A stretch of DNA of 64,000 bases from Ochotona curzoniae (taxonomy: Eukaryota; Chordata; Mammalia; Lagomorpha; Ochotonidae): positions 9,037,001 through 9,101,000 of the forward strand of contig NW_024466307.1 in the NCBI RefSeq assembly GCF_017591425.1, written 5' to 3'. Both the position numbers and the translations under genes were made by a program. The notes under the pieces are model-generated. The model did no database searches. It saw only the letters and a program-made list of their open reading frames with translations, and had not been told where the DNA came from. Shown here piece by piece: positions 17,641-30,200 of this stretch (position 1 is its first letter; each line of letters starts with the position of its first letter).

Positions 17641-17892
17641 CACCTATACCACGGATAGACTGAGCGTATTATGCCTCAACTAGCAGTCATTTCCAAATAA
17701 TAAAATCTTTCTGGACACATTCCAGGAGTACACATGTACTCGGTCATAAAATGATACGTGGAAAAAAAATTAACATCTGCTTTCCTAAAATCAAGTGTGC
17801 CAAGTAGCTTTTTTATGAAGGTTTTCCTCATTTTAAAAAGAAATATGGGGAGAGAAATTGGCACCCAGATGTACAGCGTCTTTACCGCTTGC

Positions 17893-17914
17893 TTTTTTTT
17901 TTTTTTTTTTTTTT
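17893..17914 (+). repeat. Poly(T) tract
   Basis: 22 T residues in a row, ending TTTTAGG. It could resemble a polypyrimidine-AG acceptor, but no exon follows. Confidence 0.9.
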
Positions 17915-17919
17915 AGGAT

Positions 17920-18400
17920 TTCAAGGTAACTCGTAGGAGCTCAGCGGCAATTGAACGACGTTTTAAAAGCTGCTTATCCGACTCGTCTCTGAATCCTGAG
18001 TCCTCCCAGTTCTATTATTGCAAGAGGAGTTTACTGCAATGTAATAATTGCTTATCTAAGGCAGAACTCCGTAGGAGCTGGGCCACTGCTAACTTCAGCT
18101 CAGCCGAAATTTCCACTCGCCTTTTATTTACCTAATTTCTCAGCAAGATTCCCAGGCCCTTAAGAAGGCAGAGCTGGAAAGTTTGGTTGGGCTCCTTTTT
18201 TTTTGTTGTTGTTTAATTCCACTATTAGGAAATGAGGCCTACCTTTGAATTATTTCATTAGGATTTGGCCTTTGGGGGAAGGGGTGGGAACCACAATCAT
18301 TAGTGGCTTTTTATTATTTCTACAATAAATGGCTGGATGCTTTGTTGAATAAGCTGCCTCAATGTTTTGCAGATGTCCCACTTAGACCAAATCTGACCCC
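17920..18400. promoter_or_regulatory. Second candidate conserved non-coding element
   Basis: Repeat-free sequence with unusually balanced composition and homeobox-like AT cores (GTAATAATTGCTTATC near 18040, GAATTATTTCATTAGG near 18247, TTTATTATTTCTACAATAAA near 18308). It has no coding potential. The enhancer call is inference; alignment to other mammals would decide it. Confidence 0.3.
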
Positions 18401-18568
18401 CTGTTTCCTCCCAAATAAGTTGCTTCAACTCTCCCACCAGTCCCCTGCGCACCAGGGCGTCCACCCCACCCAGCTCCAGAAGTTTGAGCGCCTGGGTCAG
18501 ATGCTCGTGAAATTTCCACTCAGCTGCACGCATACACACGCGAACACACCCATCCCACACACGCTTTT

Positions 18569-18588
18569 ACACACACACACACACACAC
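18569..18588 (+). repeat. (AC)n microsatellite
   Basis: Ten AC units within a longer CA-rich stretch. Confidence 0.85.
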
Positions 18589-18689
18589 TCACTCCCACCC
18601 ACTGAGCCCCTGAAGAGGAAAGCAGAAAGGACAAGGATTCGGCCAGGCGGAATGGGGAGGAGGCAGGTCACCCAGTGGCTAGCCACCCA

Positions 18690-19260
18690 TCCTCCTCCCC
18701 GTGCGCGGCGCGCCCTCCGCAAGCCCCTCACCCCCCTCTTTGTGCCTCGGGTTTGAAACACACTGGAGGTGGCCCAGGTCCGTCTCCTCGCGAAAGCCCT
18801 GGGAACAGGGATTCGCTAAGTGCTTGGCGACAGGGGGAGGCGTCCGCCCTGAGTCTTGGGGGGCCATCCCAAGAGCCGAGGCCAAGCCGGGGCCTGTGTC
18901 CCTGGCATAGTCGCCCCCTCCCCCGGCTCCGCCCCGGCCGCGCGTGGGGAGCAAGAGGCTTAACAAAGGGCTCGGCGGGGGCTCGGGATTCGGCCACGTG
19001 ACGGGCCCCGCCACGGGGAGGGCAGTGGGGAGGGGGGTCAGCGTGACTCCGGGACTGGGAGAGCCGGGCCTGGGGGGCGCGCCTCGCCCGACTGCGCTCT
19101 GCAGGCAGAAGTACTTGCGTAGCTGGGCGGCGGCGCGGGAGAAGCCGCACCTCTCCTCTCTGCAGCCCCTACTTGAAAATGCACTTGCCGGAAAACTGTG
19201 TGCGCGCACGAGGAGCGTGGCCGGCTGGGCCAGGCCGGGCTGCGAGGCCGAGGGGGGCCG
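18690..19260. promoter_or_regulatory. Orphan CpG island
   Basis: About 570 bases are rich in undepleted CpG (for example GCGCGGCGCGCCC at its start, CGGCCGCGCG near 18937, GTGTGCGCGCACG near 19199). A perfect E-box with CLEAR/USF context, GGCCACGTGAC, sits at 18992-19002. No annotated-looking first exon, start codon with a long frame, or splice donor stands out. It is about 9.2 kb past the NR2F1 poly(A) site and 15.5 kb from the ARB2A stop. It may be the promoter of an unrecognised non-coding RNA or a CpG-rich enhancer of NR2F1. Confidence 0.55.
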
Positions 19261-19672
19261 GCTGGTGGGTAGATGGAGAGGAGGCTGATAAAACAGCTCC
19301 GTTCTGAGTGACAGGACCCCTTTTCAAAGGGCAAACGGGGTGGTGGTGGGGGGGGAGCTCCTGATATGAATAGAAGAATTTACAACGTTTTGCAGTTACT
19401 CCCCTCCCCCCTTTAGATTTTTTTGCGCTTCTTTTTTTTTTTTTTCCCTTTTCTTTTCCATTTCTTTCTGTTTTCACCCTTCCTTCTTTTGTGGGGGGAC
19501 ATTTGTGTGAGATTGGAAATGCCTGTGCCCGTGTCTCTGGACACGTTTTCAGGAGAGAGAGAAGGACTTCTTCCAGTCTTCCTGGACTCATGAGAAAGAC
19601 TTCAGCGTGTGAACGGATGATTGTGGACGCACTGACCATAGTGGGAGAGGCAGGACTGTTCAGACAGGCGTC

Positions 19673-19674
<2 letters not shown>

Positions 19675-19719
<45 letters not shown>
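19675..19719 (+). repeat. (GA)n microsatellite
   Basis: About 22 uninterrupted GA units. Confidence 0.95.
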
Positions 19720-19721
<2 letters not shown>

Positions 19722-20589
19722 GTAGAGAAAGAAGGAGTAACAAAGTTCTTTCACACTTCCAGCACAAAATCTGTCCCATCTTTGCATCTTCCTAGAAAAG
19801 TGCTGGTGTCCTTGTTGCCGCATTTGAACGTGTCAAGTGATGGTCAGCTATCTTTGAGAAACCAGAATGAGAGAAGGAAGCTCCAGGCACACAGATTTTT
19901 TTTTTTTTAAGCTCTGCATAGAATCCAGCCCTAGAAACACTTCTATTATCTCCATTCTCCTCCCCAGCTTTCTTTCTCCCTTCCCCCCCCCCCTTTAATT
20001 GAAGGACCCTGGCTGATAGAGAAAACCTTTCAGCAAAGATTTAAACCCACCGTCCCAGTTGTTTGTTGTTGTTGTTGTCATGATTACGATGGTTATTATG
20101 CCGTCCCCTCCTTTCTGCACTTGATCTGATGAGAGAACTTTTTTTAAGAGTGTGAAATGAAGGGCACAAAGACAGTATATCCGTGAAAAGAAGAAAGTGG
20201 CCCTTCTAATGAGAAGCAGAGAAAACCCAAATGTAGTGAAGTGTACCGTAAAAGCCGCTTCGAGGTCCAGCTTAAATTCCCTGTGCGCAGACATCACCAA
20301 CGTGTGATAATTGGGCTCTCTCCGCGGAGGTAAGGCGGGCTGCAGGGTGGGGAGTCCAGCTGAGCGAGGCTCCCCACCCTGTAATCCCAAACACATTTTA
20401 CCCTAGAACTTGGAGATGTTGCAAACCCCCCAGATCTGGCTCCTCCACCTGCAGCTGCTACCTGCCCAGTAAAGTCATTTTTCCCCCCTGTCATTGCTGA
20501 GTTACTATGCTGCTTGGGGAGCCCCAATCCTGGCCCCCCCCCCACCCCCCACAGCACCTCCCAGCAGGCCGGGATCTGCTGGGCCATAT

Positions 20590-20880
20590 TCTCAGGTTTG
20601 GACCATTATTTTGTGATCGACCCTATTTAATTTTCTATTTACTTTTGGACCTCAGCCTTGCTAGATCACAAAAGTCCCCACAAGTAAGATAGCAATAAAT
20701 CTAAGCAAAAATAAGACAGATTTCCTCATCGATGTGTAATAAAGTTAAAGGACATTGTTTTGTCAGACAAGCGCTAAGTAGAAAATAAATCTCAGAGTCT
20801 AGGGTAACAAAACGCAGCGCTGCTGGCATGTGTGTAAATTTACTCTTAAAAGCAATAAATCAATGTTCAATTAAACAGCT
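20590..20880. promoter_or_regulatory. Candidate AT-rich conserved element
   Basis: A repeat-free stretch dense in TAAT, AATAAAT and ATTAAA cores (for example GCAATAAATC near 20691 and 20852, CAATTAAAC near 20869). A homeodomain/POU-rich enhancer would look like this. Support is weak without cross-species alignment. Confidence 0.25.
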
Positions 20881-23800
20881 GGGTACCCTGTCTTGGAGAA
20901 GGTTTGGTGTTTAAGAAGACCTTGATGGGAGAAATAGGGGCTGTTTAGCCAGACACTCCCACACACAAAAAGTTAAATTCGTACTGTGGACGGAGACAAG
21001 ACTGACCTGGGGACGCTGAGGCTCAGAGCCTCTGGGAGCAGAAGAGCAAAGGCAGTGAGGCTGGTGTCCGACCTCAGAACTTGACACAAGTTTTGAGGCG
21101 TGAGGAGACTGGGGGTGTGTGTGTGAAAATGTTTCAGATGTTTTCAGAGACACTGGATTAGCTCTGAAATCCATGCTCTAGGCTTGGGTGTGTGGGGAGC
21201 TGTGATTTTTGTGGGTTTTATTTTTTCCTATCAATACTAGCAGCCTGAGAAGATAATGAGTTCTCTGAGCCTCTCATCTAAGCTCTCCTCTTCCAGATGT
21301 AGCTTTTTTGCACAGTCCATAGTCAAAAAAAAAATCAAGCCACCTTGAGTTCCCCTCAAGCCCGTTTCTATTGAGAAGCAAGTCTAAGGCGATAGTAGCA
21401 TTTAAAAGCAACATCTTAATATTACATATTCTAAGCGTTTTTTCTTTCTTTTTTTTTTTTTAAGAAAATCTCAAAACTCTACTTCACTGGGGGAAATTAT
21501 ATAGGGGGGGTGCGTGGGACATGGGACCGGAACAATAGAGAACCCAAGCACTGGCCCTGTGTTCACAATACAATGTGAATCAATGAGCTATCGCAGAGGC
21601 AATCTTCAATAGCAGGAAATTAGGAGTAGTTTAAGGCAAGCGTGGATATGCGCTGGACTTTTTTTCCAGCCCTAAAGTGAAATTCCAGAAAGACTCAACA
21701 GTTCTTTAGAAAGCAGATGTATTCTTGAGATGAGTTCTTTTAGTCTTTTGAATTCAGATCAAACTGATTTTAAACAAAAATCTGGGGCTCTTGCCTATAC
21801 AGAAAGCGGATTGTTCTTTTCTTTCTTCCTCGCGGATCCCCCGGAAGCTTTATTTTTGTCCAGTTCCAGAGAACATTCATGGACTTGGGAAACGCCACCT
21901 AAACTTTAAAAAATGGATGGTGGTGCGGGGGGCGGGGGGGTCGGAGGAGCAGTGCTGTTTTCCTTCTGGAGCTACAAACTAGCTGGGGTGTTTGTCAGCG
22001 TCCTGGCTACCTTTGGCTGCTCTTTAACCAAAGGAAATAGTAAAGGCTACCCAGAGAGAATCAACTTAGATCACGGCCGTGGAGAGGGTAGCATTCGGTT
22101 TCCTGGCCCATCATCCGTGGGCTTGTTAAGGAAACGAAGTGTTTTCTGCTGCGCCCGGATCGTCTGTTAGGAGAAGGCTGGGCAGCCTGGTTAACTCAGA
22201 CTGACTCCCGCATCCTGCCAGGTTGGCGCTTGGCTCTGCGCTGCAGCCCTCAGGAAGCCCTCCAGCCCCAGGTGAGCACCTCAGGCTCTGCTCTGGTCCC
22301 ACCGGGGAGGGGAAGGTGCAGAAGTAGCCTGATGCGAGGCTGTGTGTGTGTGGGAGGTGGGGAAAGCTGGGAGGGGGTGCTGAGGCCGCCTGCTCTAATG
22401 AAAAAGCGACGAAGAGCAATTCTGGGAGGAGCTGTCCTTTAGCCTTCGCGGGAGGCAGAAACCATCCAGAGCCCCACAGTCAAGTCCGTTCGAACCTGCC
22501 TGCTGAGCGAAAAACCGAAACTTGCTGGCCGCTCTGGGCATTGGGTAGTGCCCCAGAAAGCGTGTCCAGAAGTCCTCCTCTGCCTCCCCCAGCTCCTGGT
22601 CTCGGTGCGCGCCGGGCTCGACTCGGGTGCACTTTGATTCTAAGTTTGCTTGCTAGATGGCGCTCGGCGTCTCAGGACCTTCCGTTGCAGAATTCAGCGG
22701 CTTTGCAGAATTCAGCACGGGTTGTTCTGAACTAGCTGTGGGCATGTGATGAGCGCGGTGCTGGTAAGGTTATCGTGGCCCTTTGTTTTTGTCACCCTTG
22801 TTCTCTCTTTGATTAAGGTTCTGTCAAAGTGGGAGCTGCCCCTCTTGATCCATACAATAACGAAACTTAGGGAAACCCTGCACCTGAATTTAGGGCACAT
22901 TTACTCGTTCTGATGTCTTTCCAAAAGTACCTCAGTAACTTTTCCTCCAGGAAACTAACTGTAGATTCCAGGAAGAAGAGAAATCAGAAAGTCTAGATAG
23001 TTATTTAAAACCGTTTAGATGAAGCAACAGGGTCCACTGTTAGGTACTCCCATTTCAGGATGAATTAAACTGGTCTTAGGAAACTTACCACTTTCATTTG
23101 TCATTATGGAATATTAGATTGCTTTTTAAAGTATTATGATTTATTTAAAACAAGAATAGTAATAATTGATATCTACAAAGATGTGTTTTAATATCAGCAA
23201 TAAAAATCATCACAAAGCTTGTTTCACTTGCAAGATGATTTGTGGATCCTAAATTATTTTGTTTCAACCACTAAGTGGTTTCTTCTCAAATTTTCAAAAC
23301 ACTTGTGTGGGGAGGAGTAGGGGGAGAGAATTCCTTTGTGTTGAAGCACAAAGACGGAAAATCAATAGTTCTAAGTTTCTGATGGGAAAAATGAAGATGA
23401 GTCAAAAGGACCTGTGCATTGTTTTGTCAAATGAAGATGTCACTTTCACAGCACCCACTCCTTCCTTGCCATTGTTTGTCTTTTAAACAGGGTTGCAGGT
23501 GAGGGAGCCAATGATTACAAATAGAATAGATTTCTTTATAGACATCTTCCCCATTTCTTCAACAAAAAAGGAGTTTCATTTCTTGCTTTCAGAATTGAGG
23601 GAACCCACTAGTCTAGAAATGTTTCACCTGTGGGGGTGGGAGATCTCTGACTCTCGGTACTGGGTGGCTTGAAAGCCTTTTGTCAAGAGGTGGCTGCTTT
23701 GGTGAAAACTCCACAAAATCTCTCCCTAGGTGTTAGGCTGAAACTAGAAGGCGCTGAGAACCTAAAATAGAAAATTTACAACTTGGTCAGCCCCAGCCGC

Positions 23801-26299
23801 ACACCCAAAAACCCGCTACTGGTGCAAACAGATGTTTCACATTAAGTTGAGCAAATGGCTCTCTCTTTTTTTCAGGGTTGAAAGTTGATCATGAAAAATC
23901 AGATATGAGTGCATTATGTTTTCAGTGGATCCCCAGACCCTAAAACGCCTTACAAATCCTCCCCGGTGGTTTATCTAAGAGATTTCATTCATTGCATTTT
24001 CTTTCTCAGGTTCTAGTTTAGCATCCCCTGCAAACTGAATGCAGTAAGATATTATTTTCAGCACCACGTGCAGTTTGGAAAGTTGGCTGAGTTGAAAACT
24101 AGGTGTATTCTTCCTTTGAATGTTAAACTGGCAGATTGCTCATGTGTAACTCAATTATTCTAATGCTTTGTTTCCTCCTGGACCTCCACTTTAAAAAGCA
24201 GAAAATAAACTGCAAAATTTATTTTAAAGTTCCATGCACTGAAGGAATGGGTGATTTTTTTTTCCCGTAGCATGACAAAAAGGAGTGTTGCCAAAACCTT
24301 TAATTATATCAAGAAAGGCTGAACTTGTGGTGCTTCTTTAAATGGGGGTAACTGTTTTTCCAAACTTCCCCGTGCTCATCCATCTCCTCCCAACTTTATA
24401 ATTTGAAGACCCATCTGATTATTTAGACATTGGGCATGAAAGTTTGGAATTAACTCCCCACTCTCCAAGATAGCTCTCTGGGTGAACTGCAGGGCAAGGA
24501 GTCCGGCATCAGGCAACTCGGGTCTCTTCTTGCGTGATCCCACAGAGCAGCTGAAATCATTCCCGTGTTTCTATCCACATTTGAATGATCAGGCTGCAGA
24601 TCTGAACCAATATTGTCATGTGGAAGTTGGGTAGTTACTGTTTACACCTCTGCCTTCCTTCCCTAGGGTCTTGGCAAATGCTTACGAGATTATTGATTTC
24701 CGAGATACCAGATAAAGAAGCCTGTTCTTTTACAACATATGAAATTCATACTTTTCTTTAACTAAATAGTTGACATTGACAAATGGGCAAGAGACAAGGA
24801 ACCTAATTTTAAAAGACTTGGGGGGGGGAGGAATAGGACAGCAGCAGTCTTATAGAAGTGTGTAGGGTTGAGATTAAAGCCTTGACTAATGCAGAGCAGA
24901 ATGTTCATGTATGCTGTCAGCTAATTTTAAGTTTCACCACACACATACAGGTGGCAAGGAAACACCAAGGGAAAGTTCCTCCCCGGGGACCTCAGTGTTG
25001 GTTTATTATGAAGAAAACGAGCTTCTCACCTTTTCACATTTTTTTTTCTCCCTGAGAAATGGGGTTCAGAAATATCTACTAAGGTCTGGGAGTTTCTGAC
25101 TTCAAATAACCCAGAAAAGTCCTTCTGCAACTGAATGAGGAATATAGTTCTTTAAAGTAAGAAAATCCTGATTAAATAGAGATCTTAACTACCTCTCCTG
25201 CCCTCAAAACGTAGGTATATTTGCCTGAAGGCTAGAAAGTCTCCTATCCGAGACTGAGGGCAAATCCTGGACCTCCAGAAGCTGAATCAGTGCTGTCCCT
25301 CCCACCCCCCAAATCTTCACCATTCACCAGCCCCATTTATACAGGAAACCTCCACATCCTCCCCTGCTCCCAATCTCCTTTTGTTGCTCCTGAATTTGGG
25401 AAGGCTGTAAACGAAATATTCCATTTATCCAAAGCTAGAAGTTCCATTCATGGGATGAACTCCCCCAAAAATAGACCAGGCAGAGACCTGCGAATAGTGC
25501 GGGAATCTTTCGGTTGTGGGGTGAGAGGGTGGGAAGTGGATCCCAGCCTCCAAGTCTCCAAGTCACTCTTATTCAACAGGTCCCTTATGTAGCCTTGCAC
25601 ACTTCAGCTGCCAGACCACATTAGCCGCCCTGCGTTCTCCTTAGTTTGGGGAAGAGGGTCCTGCGTCTAGTTTAAATTGCTCCCCGCGTGGTAGTATTCC
25701 TGCAGTAGCAAAGATTTGCCTTAACATTTAGGTTAAAAAAAAAAAAGGTGCGGGAGAAGGTAGGAGTAGGGGGGAGCTCTTTTGGAAGCAAAAGAGAGAA
25801 TGCGGAGAGGAAAATTGTCTTTGGGAACAGAGCTCAGGAATGACTGTGGAGTGGGAAGAGGCAAGAATTTTTTTGTGAATGTAGTGATGGTGGAGGAAGG
25901 CGGGCTGCTGCTTCTCCAGAAACAAAATACACTGTTAACTTGTTTAAGATATAACGCGATATTTCTATGGGACAGAAATAGTTCGTTTCAGTACTATGCC
26001 AACTAGAGAAGACTTTTATCCTGATATGACTGCAATCCACACTACTATTCAGATGCAATTTTGAAATTCGTTTATCAAGGGCATTTCATAGGGAAGAAAC
26101 CCCTTCACTTAGGGTGTCAGGGCTGTCTCCCTTGTTCTTGATCCTTTCTAGAAAGTTTGGATTAAGTTGGCTTGTAACAATTTTTGCACCATCAAGCTGG
26201 AACAGAAATCTGGTTTCGGTCCGTCTCACCTGCTCTAAACGTCAGCAACTGGATTCGAGAGTGTGGATGGCTAGAACAGAAAGTCCACCGAAGGCGAGT

Positions 26300-27250
26300 T
26301 TCGGTACCGCAAGGCACAGTCTGAGGTTTTTAAAAACTAGTCTTAGGAGTGGCGGCTTGAGGTTGCTAGGGAGACCACACGAAGGGAAAGATGCCACCGG
26401 CAGTGATCTTCCTCTATTGCACTTACTTGGCGGGATAGTAAGAAAGAAAAGCGCAGCTCGGCAAGGAAGTCCGGGAGGAGGAAAAAAAGGCCCGGCTGCG
26501 GAGCCAGACGCGCCCCCTTTCCCGCGTTTGGCAAATAAGTCGCTGTTTTGCTCCTCCAGGTGCCCACAGTCTGGCAGCCTCCCAGGCGGTCATTAAGTCA
26601 CACTCCAGTCCCAGGCAGGGCCGTGGGGCCAAGGCCGTGTGCGTTTGGACACGCATTTGTTGTGCAGGTGTGCGGCGGGCCAGATCCCCAAACGCTGAAA
26701 GAAGGCGCTTCCACCCCTCTCATGCCGGGGTCAGCGTGGAGCTGGCAAGCTAAAAGCTAATGGTAAAAAGTTGGCCAAAGAAAAGTCGGGATGGGCGGAG
26801 GGAAGCCCCCCTATTTCCACCCTCCCCCCATCCCCGCGACCGTAGCCCTCACCGGGAGTGGCGCTGCTTGCAAACCAGACTACATGCAAATTCGGGCAGA
26901 CTCGCGGGCAAATGGTGTCAACCCGGGGCGCTCTGGCAACGGGCGGGCAGGGTGGTGGGAGGAAGGAAGCAAGACACTCCAGGCACAGCCAGCATTCTCA
27001 ATATTCACTGTCGTTTTGGGCTTTGATCCTAAGATTTCGGGAGTGGTTGGAGTGTGGAATTATGCGAGGCCAAAACTTTGGGGTTCTGGCCAAGGGCAGA
27101 GGGAAGGGGCGCGCTCGGCGCTGTCCATGGTGCTGGGGAGAGCACGGCTTCTCCAGCTCCGCTCGCGGTCCCCAAACCAATCTCAGGTGTGAAGTCCGAA
27201 AAAGGATACCAAGAGTTTGTGCGGCTGGAAATTTTTAACTCCCTTATAAC
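26300..27250. promoter_or_regulatory. GC-rich segment with a POU octamer
   Basis: CpG content rises compared with the flanks. At 26884-26891 a perfect octamer ATGCAAAT, the POU/OCT site, is embedded in CpG-rich sequence. No gene structure is visible. It may be an enhancer or a weak CpG island. Confidence 0.3.
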
Positions 27251-30200
27251 GAGGAAAGTACGAAGACAACTCTACAATTGAATCAGGGTTCTAGAAGGGT
27301 TCTTTCCTTAATTTTTCAGTCATTGCTGCTTAGCCATATAGCAATGTAAACTGGTCAATATAGGGCAGTTCCCTGCTTAAAAGATTCTGTATTACAAATT
27401 AAGCAAACCAGCTATTTTTGCTGTTCACAGTAAAGAGGATGAGGCAGAAATGTTTTTTGAGAATTTGAACAGCTCCTAAGATAAGGAACTATTTTTCCAG
27501 ATTCGGTTGACCTACTGAGAGGGTATGAGTTTATTGACATATTACTGAATATGCATATATTCAAGTTCACTTAAATAATTTTCTAAACTCCACACTTGCC
27601 AAATTCTATATTTATTTTTTTGTCAGCAAGAATAAAAGCAGTGTTGGCTATGAATTTGAAATAGTTGAAATTTCACTATTTTCAGTTACTCAATGATCCT
27701 CTAACAGATCTGATTCCTTAAAACACAAGTGATCATAAAGAAAACAGGATATGCAGAGAGATAATTTTAAACCTAGGGCAAAGAACTAAATGGAAACCAA
27801 ACACATCTAGCAATGGGATCACACTGCTATAACACATGTGACAAAATGAACATACACTATTCACTCTGTTTGGTCCAACTAGAAATGTAAGAAGTAGGAA
27901 AAAAAAACTGATCTCAATTGGTTTAATCATTAAAGATCATCTTACACAGCCTTTGCAGTGTGACAAGACAGAAAAGTGTGACAAGACCTCAAAGAGCTGA
28001 CACCATGGTCAGCAACGATTGGCACCTTCTCATTTGATATTTGATATCAAGCACCAGATCAATATCTGCAAGAATAATGCAATTTTAATGGTTTTCTTTA
28101 AAACTGTATGAAGTCAAATTGTGACACACTCTGCTAGGATTATTTTTAGAGCTGCTTATTCTAGGGGATGATATTCAGTAATTTCCCAAGCAAGACAAAA
28201 GTTGGGGGGGGGGAGAGAAAACCAACAAAACCACCACAACAAACCATCAATATTTCTTCAGCTGATAAATCGTGATTAGCCAGGAACCCAAATAACACAT
28301 GAATATTTATTGGAAGAAAAGTCATTTAGTTATGGTTTAAAAGAAAATAAGCCTTAGAAAAATTATTTGGAAGTGAAGAAGATTAAACTGGGTTAGTCAT
28401 ACATTTTTTTTTTCCCCAGACACAATGAACTGAGCAAAAAGAAGTCTTCAAGTGTGGAATTAAGTGGGAAATAACAGGTTTTTCTGCATCCCTGGCAGAC
28501 TAGAAAACGGAGTGCTCTCTGGATGCTCTGCCTTAGCAATGGTCCCAGAAAGGTCAACTAGAGGAACGACACACAAGGGCTTATTTCTTTAACAGAATAA
28601 AATGCAATGAGTACAACACATAGTTTATAAATCTGAAGTTATGTTTTGACTCATTTCCTTACTGATTTATTTCACCTGATAAAAACACTAAACTTGACTT
28701 ATTTGCTTTTACAGATTCGGTTTTGAGGAGTTTTCACCTAGAAGAATCCATGATCTTCGGTCCAGACAGCTTCTGGGGAGGTAGATGGTGGGGGAGGTTA
28801 TCTGAGTTGGATGTAACTGGTGGAGTAGTTCTGGAAGGAGCTTAGTAAAGCTGGGATGTGTTGATTTGGGGCAGTATTCTGGATATACAGAGGTTTAAGT
28901 TTTTGCATTACAAGGGCAAGGGAATGCCTTCCACTTAAAAGTCAACTTTAAATAAAAACTGGGAGGAAACAAATTTTTCATTTGAAATAATGTCAGTATT
29001 TAAGAGAAATTCTGAAGCCTGAACTAATAACCTCTTGTCCTTTATATAGGATAAAATACATAACAATCATGCAATTCTTAGAGTGGTTTCCCCCAATTCT
29101 TGTTTTTCTTCCAAAGTTTTTCTTTATGACAGCAAATTGATGCAGAAACCTGTCACTTCAAATGAAAGGTGTTGCATTCTATGCTGTTAAGTGAAATTGG
29201 TATCTAAGTCTTTTTCAGGATCCCACACTAGATTCCCTAAGAATCCAAGTAGAGTCATATTTTCTAGGATTTTAATAACCTCACAAAATGTCAGTCTGTA
29301 CATGTCTCTATTATGCATTCTATTTCATATTTGGCAGATTGCCTACAAACTAAAGACACACAAAATTTTAATCAATCTTTCTTTAATGAAATAAATCCAG
29401 CCTTACATGCAAATGCATATTATATACTTAGATACCAGATGCAAATGAACTTGAGACATCCAAAGAAAGATATTACAATGCCTTGCAGATTTTGAACATA
29501 AACAAATTATTTAATAGGAAGTTTTAAACATTCATAGTGACCAACATGTACCAAGCACCTATTATGTTCCAGGGACCAATAAGACACAACAAACACCGAG
29601 AATTTTGTATATTTCAAATGGAATGGACATAAGGGTGGATAAGTTTGGGTGTGGGAGACAATGCATATGTGCATATATACATATTTTCCTATTACGTTAC
29701 TAAAAAAAAACACCCTGAGTTATTTAAAAGGCTAGGAACTTTATATCCAATCATAGATAATCTGAACATCACTTTAATGAATCATAATTTGAGTGACAAT
29801 TTTTCCTCATAGCATGAAGGATAGTATTTAGATTTAAAAAGTTGAATGCACCAAACATGCTGTTCTTCTTGAGCCACTTTGAAGTAATGCCAGTGAGTCT
29901 ACTACACAGATCTACATGTTAATCTCTAGTTTTGCCTTCAAACAGAATTCAGTTACAAAGAACTTGGAAAGATTTTGAATCCATTCAGCAGAGAAAAACT
30001 CTTTTAATTTTCTGAGGAGTAAAAACTCCCCAAGAACCTTCATATAGCTTCTTAGATTTTTGCTTAGCATATGTGATAAAACATTGATTGTTGCAGTTTG
30101 GTGACCCATGAAATTTGGGGGTTAGTTTTCTCTTCAGACCAGAGCATATAATTATGCAAATAAAGAGCTGTCACTGATCTAGTGAAATACTCACAAACAC

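Larger units (their letters stand above)
19261..26300. other. Intergenic, repeat-poor sequence
   Basis: No supportable gene. It contains a GA microsatellite (19675-19719), a possible conserved AT-rich element at 20590-20880, a modestly CpG-rich stretch at 22060-22640 and otherwise AT-rich DNA. No recognisable lagomorph SINE is present. Confidence 0.6.
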
